Shown piece after piece: positions 7,324 to 14,094 of a stretch of 64,000 bases of DNA. The notes below the pieces were generated by a model. The model did not search any database. It was not told the DNA's origin and was given only the letters and a program-made list of their open reading frames with translations. This DNA comes from an uncultured Clostridia bacterium. GTDB taxonomy: Bacteria > Bacillota > Clostridia > UMGS1810. Where the stretch lies: assembly GCA_934481345.1 (NCBI GenBank), contig CAKSPF010000007.1:62001-126000 (forward strand), written 5' to 3'. Position 1 is the first letter of the stretch. The number at the start of each line of letters is the position of its first letter. The position numbers and the translations under genes are program-made.

Positions 7324-7352
7324 TTTACATAAATATAAAATATATTTATAAT
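7324..7352 (+). promoter_or_regulatory. promoter for the LexA/CI-like repressor gene
   Basis: TTTACA at 7324-7329, a 17-bp spacer, and TATAAT at 7347-7352 on the plus strand. The start of transcription would be near 7359, about 33 nt ahead of the ATG at 7392. Confidence 0.75.
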
Positions 7353-7391
7353 ATAAATGTGTTTTATATTATTATAGAAGGGGAATTTGCA

Positions 7392-7991
7392 ATGCTGCGT
7401 CTTAAAGAAATACGGAAAAATAATAATATTACTCAGCAACAATTATCCAGCATTCTTGGAGTTACACAGGCTACTCTTTCGGGGTGGGAAAACGAAAAAT
7501 TTGAAATAGACAACAACAGTCTGCTAAAATGTGCTGAATACTTTAATGTTTCAGTTGACTATATATTAGGAAAAAACACAGATATTTCAAATGGAAAAGG
7601 TGTAAAAATACCTGTTCTCGGAAATATACAGGCTGGCATTCCCGTAGAAGCTGTTGAGGAAATACTTGATTATGAGGAAATTTCAAAAGAAATGGCAGAA
7701 CAAGGCGAATTTTTTGCTTTAAAAATTCGCGGTGAAAGCATGCTTCCGCGAATGGTTGAAGGTGATATAATTATTGTACGTCAGCAATCTGATGTTGACA
7801 GCGGAGATGTGGCAGTTGTTTTCGTTAACGGAAACGATGCAACAGTAAAAAAAATCCGTAAAACAGCAACCGGAATTGAACTTATCCCACTTAATCCTTC
7901 ATTTGATATTACATATTATTCAAAAGAAGAAATAGAAAAATTACCGGTAACAATAATCGGTAAGGTTGTAGAATTAAGAGGTAAATTTTGA
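7392..7991 (+). CDS. LexA/CI-like repressor: XRE HTH plus S24 autopeptidase (199 aa)
   Basis: Start at ATG 7392, with an AAGGGG site upstream and the predicted transcription start near 7359. Residues 1-60 are an XRE domain (LKEIRKNNNITQQQL, TQATLSGWENEKF). Residues 73-199 are a peptidase S24 domain with a cleavage-site Ala81-Gly82 (in NIQAGIP), catalytic Ser116 (GESM) and Lys153 (TVKK). Such repressors self-cleave when RecA is activated, so the element is probably DNA-damage inducible. It faces the Cro-like gene across shared operators. Confidence 0.92.
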   Translation: MLRLKEIRKNNNITQQQLSSILGVTQATLSGWENEKFEIDNNSLLKCAEYFNVSVDYILGKNTDISNGKGVKIPVLGNIQAGIPVEAVEEILDYEEISKEMAEQGEFFALKIRGESMLPRMVEGDIIIVRQQSDVDSGDVAVVFVNGNDATVKKIRKTATGIELIPLNPSFDITYYSKEEIEKLPVTIIGKVVELRGKF

Positions 7992-8016
7992 CCTCCGGAA
8001 CAGGGGGACAGATGAT
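7988..8016 (+). repeat. direct repeat, left copy bounding the XRE-nuclease-RNA cassette
   Basis: A 29-nt sequence starting TTGACCTCCGGAACAGG and ending in ACAGATGAT overlaps the stop codon of the repressor gene. The other copy, one G shorter, is at 9881-9908. In this copy the ribosome-site-like GGGGG and ATG lead only to a four-codon frame. Confidence 0.9.
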
Positions 8017-8043
8017 AAGTGCATAAATTTGAGGTGATAAATT

Positions 8044-8445
8044 ATGCAAAATCCACAAGAAGTTGCGAATAGAATAAAAAGTTATGCTAAATCAAAAAAA
8101 ATAATTCTTGGAAAAATGCTCTCTGATTGCGGTTTAAGCAAAAATGCTTTATCATCAATGCAATCCGGAGGTTATTTACCTCGTCTTGAAAATATACTTA
8201 AATTAGCTGACTATCTTGATTGCTCTGTTGATTACCTACTCGGAAGGACGGATATACCGGAAGTTAACAAGGGAAATACACAGAAAATAATACAACTTAC
8301 TGAAGAATACATAGCAAATTTACAGCAGGAACAGTCACTCGAAAGCAACATCGCCGGAGCGGCGGCATCTTCAACTAAAAAGATACTTCCGAAAGAACTC
8401 GATTTTGAGGATTTGATAAATATAGATACAGACGATTTAGATTAG
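8044..8445 (+). CDS. XRE-family regulator, paralog 1 (133 aa)
   Basis: Residues 5-75 form a helix-turn-helix domain (VANRIKSYAKSKKII, recognition region LSKNALSSMQS) closing with the tail DYLDCSVDYLLGRTD. Residues 80-133 add a polar extension with an acidic end (DLINIDTDDLD) that the other three paralogs lack. A GAGGTGA site precedes ATG 8044. It is the first of four tandem XRE genes. The tail is nearly identical at DNA level in all four, so they arose by recent duplication. Likely a DNA-binding regulator; the target is unknown. Confidence 0.85.
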   Translation: MQNPQEVANRIKSYAKSKKIILGKMLSDCGLSKNALSSMQSGGYLPRLENILKLADYLDCSVDYLLGRTDIPEVNKGNTQKIIQLTEEYIANLQQEQSLESNIAGAAASSTKKILPKELDFEDLINIDTDDLD

Positions 8446-8490
8446 CACAAGGATAAAACTTTAAATTTATAAATTTAACGAGGGCTTTTT

Positions 8491-8727
8491 ATGTATAATT
8501 CACAAGAAGTTGCAAATAGAATTAAACAAAAGTTAAAAGAACAAAATGCAGGAATGAAAGATATGTTATCTGAACTTGGACTTGGTATAAATACAATTTC
8601 AGAGCTATCAAAAGGCAAACAACTTTCTTATATAAGTTTTGCTCGAATCGCCGATTATCTTGATTGCTCTGTTGATTACCTACTCGGAAGGACGGATATA
8701 CCAGAGGTTAACGTTAGGATTTTGTAA
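8491..8727 (+). CDS. XRE-family regulator, paralog 2 (78 aa)
   Basis: One HTH domain starting EVANRIKQKLKEQNAG, with a recognition region LGINTISELSKG that differs from its neighbours, and the shared tail DYLDCSVDYLLGRTD. It is shorter than paralog 1 and ends six residues after the shared tail. A GAGGGC ribosome-like site precedes ATG 8491. Divergent recognition helices on a constant C-terminal part suggest different DNA targets with a common dimerisation face; that is inference. Confidence 0.82.
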   Translation: MYNSQEVANRIKQKLKEQNAGMKDMLSELGLGINTISELSKGKQLSYISFARIADYLDCSVDYLLGRTDIPEVNVRIL

Positions 8728-8753
8728 CATTACACAGTTTTGGGGTGATAATC

Positions 8754-8987
8754 TTGTACATTTCTAATAACATAGCTAAAAGAATAAAAATTTTAGCTAA
8801 GAGTAAAGGCATTTCAGTTAAAAAATTATTAGAAGATGTGGGGTTGGGTTTTAACACAATGTCTAATATGAAAACGTCTATGCCAAAGGCAGATAACCTT
8901 GCCAAAATCGCTGACTATCTTGATTGCTCTGTTGATTACCTACTCGGAAGGACGGATATACCGGAAATCAACATTGGGATTTTATAA
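8754..8987 (+). CDS. XRE-family regulator, paralog 3 (77 aa), TTG start
   Basis: The frame is open from GTG 8745, but that codon lies in the ribosome site. TTG 8754, 6 nt after GGGGTG, gives MYISNNIAKRIKILA, which aligns with the other paralogs. The HTH recognition region is LGFNTMSNMKT, and the shared tail DYLDCSVDYLLGRTD follows. It lies 26 bp after paralog 2 and 26 bp before the TTG start of paralog 4, in a tandem array. Confidence 0.8.
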   Translation: MYISNNIAKRIKILAKSKGISVKKLLEDVGLGFNTMSNMKTSMPKADNLAKIADYLDCSVDYLLGRTDIPEINIGIL

Positions 8988-9013
8988 CATTGCACAGTTG
9001 CGAGGTGATGACT

Positions 9014-9280
9014 TTGTATATATCGTCTGAAATAGCCGAAAGAATAAAAGAATACGCAAAAATAAAAAAGAAATCTGTGAGTAAAATGCTTACTGACTGT
9101 GAGTTGAATAAAAATACTCTTTTTACAATGCAATCGCGAGGTTCTACACCTAAATCTGAAAATTTAGCTAAAATCGCCGATTATCTTGATTGCTCCGTCG
9201 ATTATCTGCTCGGAAGGACGGATATACCGGAAGTTAACAAGAGCAAATTTACAGCAGGAACAGTCACTCAAAAAGGATAA
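9014..9280 (+). CDS. XRE-family regulator, paralog 4 (88 aa), TTG start, rearranged C-terminus
   Basis: TTG 9014 follows a GAGGTGA site, as in paralog 3, giving MYISSEIAERIKEYA. The recognition region is LNKNTLFTMQS and the shared tail is present. After the tail the DNA matches two separate parts of the 3' end of paralog 1 (28 nt at 9242-9269 and 18 nt at 9273-9290), but in another frame, so the last 11 residues are frameshifted sequence. This shows duplication followed by internal deletions of about 40 and 110 bp. Confidence 0.8.
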   Translation: MYISSEIAERIKEYAKIKKKSVSKMLTDCELNKNTLFTMQSRGSTPKSENLAKIADYLDCSVDYLLGRTDIPEVNKSKFTAGTVTQKG

Positions 9281-9288
9281 AACTTTAA

Positions 9289-9678
9289 ATGTATAAAAAA
9301 CAATTGAAACCCGTTGCTAAATACAGAAACGAGTACAATATAATACTTAATATTGATTTACCCTGCACAGATATTTACATATCTGACGGCTTGCACAAGC
9401 ATATTTTAAAGCGGCATCCTGATTGCATTTCCTATATAAACAGAGTTGATGATATTTTGCTGAATCCCGATTATATAGGGGAAAATCCAAAAGAAAAAAA
9501 TAGTATTGAATTTGTTAAATGCTATTCAGAAAATATTTTGGTAGCTGTTAAATTGGATATCAAAGATGAATATTTATATGTAGCTTCGGTTTATGATATT
9601 ACAGACAGTAAGCTTCAGCGACGCATTAAAAGCAAACGATTGATAAAAACCGCAGTTGACAAATCCGACATTTTGTAG
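9289..9678 (+). CDS. putative PBECR-type nuclease-fold protein (129 aa)
   Basis: The protein has no signal peptide. Residues 30-115 carry a pattern typical of the phage Barnase-EndoU-ColicinE5/D-RelE-like (PBECR) group: IYISDGLHKHILKRHPDC (candidate catalytic His), a middle segment DDILLNPDYIGENP, then beta strands IEFVKCY and ILVAVKLD, and a closing YVASVYDI with downstream basic residues. These domains are proposed RNases in phage polyvalent proteins and toxins. The gene starts 8 bp after paralog 4, in operon with the XRE genes, an arrangement like a toxin with several regulators. The last codons contain the -35 box of the next promoter. Confidence 0.5.
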   Translation: MYKKQLKPVAKYRNEYNIILNIDLPCTDIYISDGLHKHILKRHPDCISYINRVDDILLNPDYIGENPKEKNSIEFVKCYSENILVAVKLDIKDEYLYVASVYDITDSKLQRRIKSKRLIKTAVDKSDIL

Positions 9679-9684
9679 TATAAT
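9656..9684 (+). promoter_or_regulatory. perfect consensus promoter for the structured RNA
   Basis: TTGACA (9656-9661), a 17-bp spacer and TATAAT (9679-9684). The -35 lies inside the end of the PBECR-like gene, whose stop codon is at 9676-9678. Nothing protein-coding follows, only the structured region that ends at the terminator 9810-9838. Confidence 0.85.
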
Positions 9685-9690
9685 TAACTT

Positions 9691-9838
9691 AGTCAAGTAT
9701 ATACTTCTTATGAGGATATAACGAGGTCGGAAATGGTTCCCGACACACTCCTTCGGGAGTACCTGAGATGCTGGATACACCGCCCAGCCGTTTATATCTT
9801 CAAATGTCGGGAGTGGGCTTTATCGCCCACTCCTTTTT
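9691..9838 (+). ncRNA. structured RNA of about 148 nt, cloverleaf-like, family not recognised
   Basis: A 10-bp closing helix (9712-9721 with 9792-9801) encloses three hairpins: 9726-9730/9740-9744, 9747-9751/9756-9760 with a UUCG tetraloop, and 9770-9774/9784-9788. A short self-complementary element (9695-9706) precedes it, and a strong intrinsic terminator follows. There is no open frame of note inside. The loops of the first and third hairpins contain GGU and ACC, a possible tertiary contact. It is not a tRNA: no T-arm consensus, no anticodon arm of the right size. It is encoded directly after the nuclease candidate, so it could be an RNA partner or antitoxin-like regulator (inference). Confidence 0.7.
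9810..9838 (+). terminator. intrinsic terminator of the structured RNA
   Basis: A perfect 9-bp GC-rich stem, 9810-9818 with 9825-9833, a 6-nt loop and five Ts at 9834-9838. Confidence 0.9.
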
Positions 9839-9880
9839 CTGTTCAGCGGTATTTTCAAATAAATATAACATAATAGGCAT

Positions 9881-9908
9881 TTGACCTCCGGAACAGGGGA
9901 CAGATGAT
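9881..9908 (+). repeat. direct repeat, right copy bounding the cassette
   Basis: This 28-nt copy matches 7988-8016 except for one missing G. Here it supplies the ribosome site (AGGGG) and start codons of the following gene, suggesting that this gene once followed the repressor gene directly and that the 1.9-kb cassette was inserted or duplicated between them. Confidence 0.9.
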
Positions 9909-10269
9909 GAAGCTATTACTATTAAAGTATTCTTCTGTTGATGATGAAGTAAAAGAGCTTGTTACGAACTCGGCGGAAATTATATCTCTCAATAAACAAC
10001 TTACCGAATTAAAAGAACAACAAAAACAAGAAGCGTTAGAAGAACAAAAACGCCAGGAAGAATTACAGCAAAAACAACAGCAAGAAGCTCAGCAAAAACA
10101 GCAACAGCAATCACAACAACAGCCTGCAAGTCAAAACACAGTTTATATAGGTAAAACAGGCGCAAGATATCATCATAGCGGTTGCGGATCGCTTAGAGGT
10201 CAAGGAATTGCTATTGATATAAATCAAGCAAAAGCAAGAGGATATACACCTTGTCAAAAATGTTATTAA
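9904..10269 (+). CDS. glutamine-rich coiled-coil protein with C-terminal zinc-knuckle-like domain (121 aa)
   Basis: Residues 20-80 are a low-complexity Gln/Glu/Lys coiled coil; residues 85-121 form a small domain with the spacing Tyr-His-His-x4-C ... PCQKC seen at the ends of many clostridial secreted or lipoproteins and nucleases (VYIGKTGARYHHSGC, then GYTPCQKC). No signal peptide is visible. Two ATGs (9904, 9907) follow an AGGGG site within the direct repeat. The protein may be the tail of a larger ancestral protein. Function unknown. Confidence 0.6.
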   Translation: MMKLLLLKYSSVDDEVKELVTNSAEIISLNKQLTELKEQQKQEALEEQKRQEELQQKQQQEAQQKQQQQSQQQPASQNTVYIGKTGARYHHSGCGSLRGQGIAIDINQAKARGYTPCQKCY

Positions 10270-10369
10270 AACATTAGCTCAAAGATATTTAACTGATTTG
10301 ATATGCGGAAAGAATTTAAATATGAAAAAGGTCATGCTTATATTTTAGCAGCGTAAGAGGGGGTATATT

Positions 10370-11950
10370 ATGCCACACTGTGCTTATGTAAGAAAATCAA
10401 GAGTAGACATTGAGGCTGAGCAGCGCGGCGAGGGAGAAACACTCGCAAGGCACGAAGCGGCGCTGAAAGAGCTTGCAAAAAAAATGCATATAGAATTAAG
10501 TGCAATATATAAAGAAATTGTATCCGGCGAAACCATATCATCGCGCCCTGTTATGCAGCAGCTTCTTAACGAAGTAGAGGACGGAAAGTGGGACGGCGTT
10601 CTGGTAATGGAAGTAGAAAGACTTGCCAGAGGCGATACTATAGACCAGGGCATTGTATCACAGTGCTTTAAATTAAGCGGTACAAAAATTATTACACCGT
10701 TAAAAACATATGATCCGAACAATGAATTTGACGAGGAATACTTTGAATTCGGTCTTTTTATGTCGAGGCGTGAATATAAAACTATAAACAGAAGATTACA
10801 GCGCGGACGCGAAGCTTCTGCCCGTGAGGGAAAATTTGTCGGCAGCATTGCTCCATACGGTTACGAGAGAGTAAAACTGGAGCATGACAAAGGCTACACA
10901 TTAGAAGCAGTACCGGAGCATGCCGAAGTTGTAAAAATGATTTTTGATATGTATGTAAACGGTGTGCCGGATGAAAACGGTGTAATCACTCAAATAGGTA
11001 TACAAAAAATCGCGCGAAAATTAAATGAAATGCATATTCCGCCGGCAAGGAAAGATTATTGGATGAAAGAAACTATAAAAGATATTCTGACTAACCCGAC
11101 CTATGCCGGCAAAATACGATGGGGTTACCGCAAAACAGTTAAAAGAACAAAAAACGGTGAAAGACAAACCTCAAGACCTATAAATTATAATGATGATTGC
11201 GTTTTGGTAAAAGGTCTGCATGATGCAATTATAAGCGAAGAAATATTTGCAAAAGCACAAAAAACGCTTTCCGACAAACCGGCTATGCCGATAGGATATA
11301 AAAACGAATTAAAAGGCTCGCTTGCAGGCTTGATTGTATGCAAAAACTGCGGCAGAAAAATGGTATTCCGAAAGTGCTATTCAGAAAAGAAAAAAGACTA
11401 TCTGATATGTCATGCAAGGGCTTGCGACAATATAAGCGCACCTTATATCCTGGTAGAAAAAAGAGTACTATCCGCCTTGCAAATGCTCATGGAAAAGTAC
11501 GAACTTGAAGAACAGGAAAGAAAAACGCAGGAACAACCAAATCTCGACAGCCTTATGACGGCGCTTAACAGAATAGAAAAAGAAATAGCAACATATAAAA
11601 AACAGCTTGAAAAGGCTCAGGATTTGCTTGAAAAAGACGTCTATACCATAGAGGATTATTCTAACCGTTCAAAAGCATTAAAAGAAAAAATTTCGCTTGC
11701 CGAAGCGGACTATAAAAAACTAAACGAAGAAATAACAAACATAAATGAAAATGCAAGAAAAATAAATTCTCTGATACCAAAGATTAAAAATGTACTTGCA
11801 GTATACCATACACTTGAAAGCCCGGCTGAAAAGAACAGAATGTTAAAAGAGGTAGTTGATAAGGCTGTATATCAAAAAAGCACGCACGGCGCTTTTAAGG
11901 GTAATTCAGCAGATGACTTTGAGCTTGAACTTTACCCTCGACTTGAATAA
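10370..11950 (+). CDS. large serine recombinase (integrase) of the mobile element (526 aa)
   Basis: The N-terminal resolvase domain has the catalytic Ser10 (YVRKSRVD), the VSGETISSRPVMQQLL block and the VMEVERLARGD block with its conserved arginine. A recombinase domain follows (APYGYERV, then ILTNPTYAGKIRWG), then a zinc ribbon (CKNCGRKM ... CHARACDN, about residues 325-360) and a coiled coil (residues 375-470), the standard order of large serine integrases. A GAGGGGG site precedes ATG 10370. Its stop is 16 bp from asnB coding sequence, marking the element's right end. It catalyses attP x attB integration. Confidence 0.95.
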   Translation: MPHCAYVRKSRVDIEAEQRGEGETLARHEAALKELAKKMHIELSAIYKEIVSGETISSRPVMQQLLNEVEDGKWDGVLVMEVERLARGDTIDQGIVSQCFKLSGTKIITPLKTYDPNNEFDEEYFEFGLFMSRREYKTINRRLQRGREASAREGKFVGSIAPYGYERVKLEHDKGYTLEAVPEHAEVVKMIFDMYVNGVPDENGVITQIGIQKIARKLNEMHIPPARKDYWMKETIKDILTNPTYAGKIRWGYRKTVKRTKNGERQTSRPINYNDDCVLVKGLHDAIISEEIFAKAQKTLSDKPAMPIGYKNELKGSLAGLIVCKNCGRKMVFRKCYSEKKKDYLICHARACDNISAPYILVEKRVLSALQMLMEKYELEEQERKTQEQPNLDSLMTALNRIEKEIATYKKQLEKAQDLLEKDVYTIEDYSNRSKALKEKISLAEADYKKLNEEITNINENARKINSLIPKIKNVLAVYHTLESPAEKNRMLKEVVDKAVYQKSTHGAFKGNSADDFELELYPRLE

Positions 11951-11980
11951 TTGTTTCTGTCAACAGGTATGTACCGATGA
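11951..11980. other. predicted attachment site (element/asnB junction)
   Basis: Right of the integrase stop the asnB reading frame begins at or just before 11967 (V-C-T-D-E-I-F). The crossover must lie within roughly 11951-11980. The exact 2-bp core cannot be set without the left junction, which lies outside the window. Confidence 0.6.
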
Positions 11981-12671
11981 AATCTTCTGCGGCTATCCGT
12001 GGTACAGAGATGAAAACATACGCTCCGCATACGGATTTCCGTGGGCACAGTCCACTCTTTACCGAAGCGGATTTTTAAATTCCAAATACAAATCAGCGAT
12101 TGACGCATGCGGCTATGTAAACAGGCTTTATGATAATTATGTGGCTCTTGCTCCGAAATACGAAAATGACAATCCCACCGATGAACGCATGAAAGAAATG
12201 GTATATCTGAACATGCACTGGTTTATGCAGACATTATTGGACAGAAAAGACCGAATGAGTATGTATTCCGGTCTGGAAGTACGAGTGCCGTTCTGCGACT
12301 GCCGGATTGCAGAATACATGTACTCCGTTCCGTGGGAATTCAAAGACTACAAAGGCAGGGAAAAAGGGCTTCTCCGAAAAGCCGCAGAAGGACTTTTGCC
12401 GGATGAAGTTTTGTGGCGCAAAAAAAGCCCGTATCCAAAAACTCATAATCCCTCATATCTTGCCGCTGTAAGTGAGATTTTAGTTGATATTTTAGACGAC
12501 AAAAATTCCCCGATTTTTGAAATTGCGGATTATGATGCCGTAAAAGGTCTGCTTGTCACCGAACGCAGCGAGCCGTGGTATGGTCAGCTCATGACTACGC
12601 CTCAGACAATTGCATATATCATTCAGCTTAATTACTGGTTAGAAAAATTCGACGTAAAAATCAATTTATAA
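11967..12671 (+). pseudogene. asnB: asparagine synthetase B, 3' portion, split by the mobile element
   Basis: The frame from 11967 encodes 235 residues of the synthetase (C-terminal) domain of glutamine-hydrolysing asparagine synthetase, opening with TDEIFCGYPWYRD (part of the ATP-pyrophosphatase region) and including DRKDRMSMYSGLEVRVPF and WRKKSPYPKTHNP. The N-terminal amidotransferase domain and the P-loop part are missing; they should lie at the far left end of the element. The frame can be extended upstream only through integrase sequence and has no start signal. Excision would restore the gene, so this is a reversible disruption rather than decay. A terminator follows. Confidence 0.9.
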
Positions 12672-12675
12672 CATA

Positions 12676-12710
12676 AACGGAGCTGCCTTTTAAGCAGCTC
12701 CGTTTTTTAT
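12676..12710. terminator. bidirectional intrinsic terminator
   Basis: An 11-bp stem, 12676-12686 with 12694-12704, is followed by Ts on the plus strand. The matching As on the other side allow function for the minus-strand anti-sigma gene too. It separates asnB from the sigma/anti-sigma pair. Confidence 0.9.
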
Positions 12711-13447
12711 TATTCTATAATTTCCTTTGCCATTTCAACGAGTTCATCGGCAGTAAGCTTTCCGTCAATCTGCATTAAACTGAAGTGCATGCCGTCCTTT
12801 TGCCAGCTAAGCGACTGAATTTTTTTGATTTCTGCTTTGTCTGAACCGTAGGTGAACACAAGCTCGCCGCTTTTTTCGGCTTTTTTATCTTCTTCCGTCA
12901 TTTTATAATCCGGCGGAACAAATTTGTTTGTATAGGAGCTGTAATATAAATCAACTCCGCTTACCGTTTCTTTAAGTTCTCCGTAATTTTCAGTTACTGT
13001 TTTATACTTTTCCTGAGAAAATATCAGCTCATCTTTGCTTTTTTTATATCTGAAAGAAAACGATTTGAATTTTTCAACGTTTTTTCCACTATCATCCTCC
13101 AATGAATTTTTTACAATGCTTCCGTCCTTGAATGCATAGCCGTTTGCAAATTTTTCAATAAGCACAGGCTCATATCCCACATCTTTAACACATTGTTTTG
13201 CCTCGGGCAGTTTGGTATAATCCGGTATTGATGATGACGACGAAAACCACGAGGTTATCCCTCCCGCTGCGGCAAAAACCGTTGCCCCGATTGCAAGTGC
13301 CGCTGCCAATACTGTTATAACTGTTCTTTTTTTAAACATTACATTCCCACTCCGTTCCGAATTTTTAATTTTTATCAATATACTGTTCTGTACTTCCTCA
13401 GATACTCTTATTTTTTTCATTGCCTCAACATAATCATGACTTTTCAT
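12710..13447 (-). CDS. membrane-anchored anti-sigma-like protein with DUF4367-like C-terminus (245 aa)
   Basis: Residues 1-35 form a cytoplasmic helical part, residues about 42-64 one membrane segment (VITVLAAALAIGATVFAAA), and the rest is extracytoplasmic. The C-terminal part (LSWQKDGMHFSLMQIDGKL, then ELVEMAKEI) matches the DUF4367 pattern seen in clostridial sigma-factor-linked proteins. Its start overlaps the stop of the sigma-factor gene by 4 nt, so the two are coupled. It probably holds the ECF sigma factor inactive until a surface signal arrives. Confidence 0.75.
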   Translation of the reverse strand: MKSHDYVEAMKKIRVSEEVQNSILIKIKNSERSGNVMFKKRTVITVLAAALAIGATVFAAAGGITSWFSSSSSIPDYTKLPEAKQCVKDVGYEPVLIEKFANGYAFKDGSIVKNSLEDDSGKNVEKFKSFSFRYKKSKDELIFSQEKYKTVTENYGELKETVSGVDLYYSSYTNKFVPPDYKMTEEDKKAEKSGELVFTYGSDKAEIKKIQSLSWQKDGMHFSLMQIDGKLTADELVEMAKEIIE

Positions 13448-13935
13448 TTTATGCCCCCCTCATACTCCATTTTCAACATTTTTCTGCCATATTCAAGACG
13501 CTTTCTTACCGCTGACGGCGAAACAGAAAGTATATCGGAAATTTCCGCCGTTTTATAACCCTCTATATAAAAAAGATGAATAACCGATTTATACTTATAT
13601 GGCAGGCGCATAACATCTGCAAGTATGCCGGATTCCTTATCCGATACACCAAAATTTGTGAATTCATCTATATTAACCGCAGCATTCCTTTTATTAAATC
13701 GGTGCATATCCTTGCATATATTTGCGGCAACCCTTATGAGCCATGCTTTTTTATGCTCCTCTCCGTTAAATCCCGGTGAATTTGTTATGTACCGTATGAA
13801 TGTATCGGAAACCGCATCCTCTGCATCGGCTCTTTTGCACAGCATGGAAAAGCATAACCTGAACAGCATATCCGAATATTGCTTTACCGTATTTTCGATT
13901 TCATCATCAGCCGGCCGTACTGAATGATTTTTCAT
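13444..13935 (-). CDS. ECF-type RNA polymerase sigma factor (163 aa)
   Basis: ATG 13935 has an AAAGGAG site 8 nt upstream; the longer frame to 13962 lacks one. Region 2 is visible at YSDMLFRLCFSMLCKRADAEDAVSDTF, and region 4 at LPYKYKSVIHLFYIEGYKTAEISDILSVSPSAVRKRLEYGRKML with its helix-turn-helix. At 163 residues it is a typical ECF factor. Together with the downstream membrane partner it forms a signal-responsive pair. The target promoters are unknown; the spacer ahead of the gene (13936-14036) is AT-rich. Confidence 0.9.
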   Translation of the reverse strand: MKNHSVRPADDEIENTVKQYSDMLFRLCFSMLCKRADAEDAVSDTFIRYITNSPGFNGEEHKKAWLIRVAANICKDMHRFNKRNAAVNIDEFTNFGVSDKESGILADVMRLPYKYKSVIHLFYIEGYKTAEISDILSVSPSAVRKRLEYGRKMLKMEYEGGIK

Positions 13936-14036
13936 ATCATCATCTCCTTTCATACATAACACGATTTAAAAGTCCGGATTGTGATATAAAATTCACTTTT
14001 ATTATAAATGTTTTCAAAAAATATTCAACATCAGCA

Positions 14037-14065
14037 TTGAATTTATTATTTTGTTGTTGTACAAT
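14037..14065 (+). promoter_or_regulatory. promoter for the small membrane protein gene
   Basis: TTGAAT (14037-14042), a 17-bp spacer and TACAAT (14060-14065), 29 bp before ATG 14095. Confidence 0.65.
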
Positions 14066-14094
14066 GTTATTAACAAACTGAAAGCGGTGAAAAT

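Larger units (their letters stand above)
8206..9240 (+). repeat. four near-identical ~64-bp repeats encoding the XRE tails
   Basis: The stretch encoding DYLDCSVDYLLGRTDIPE recurs at 8206-8270, 8650-8712, 8910-8973 and 9176-9240 with only a few base differences each, while the 5' halves of the genes differ strongly. Positions 9242-9290 repeat 8313-8340 and 8449-8466. The pattern fits gene conversion or repeat-mediated recombination between tandem paralogs. Confidence 0.9.

Noticed and set aside
7016..7991. Possible toxin-antitoxin pair (HTH plus S24 protein)
   Set aside because: The S24 repressor with intact autocleavage site and divergent operators is a typical phage switch; no toxin is visible in this pair.
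8206..9240. Regularly spaced near-identical repeats, as in a CRISPR array
   Set aside because: The repeats are 60+ bp, lie inside coding frames, and are separated by 190-440 bp with genes between them; no cas genes are near.
9691..9838. Structured RNA as a tRNA or known small ribozyme
   Set aside because: It has three arms and a closing stem, but no T-loop consensus, no anticodon arm of 7 nt and no CCA-type end; I also see no hammerhead CUGAUGA core or other self-cleaving consensus.
11856..11966. N-terminal extension of the asnB frame
   Set aside because: The frame upstream of 11967 lies within the integrase gene in another frame, with no ribosome site; it is a junction artefact of the insertion.
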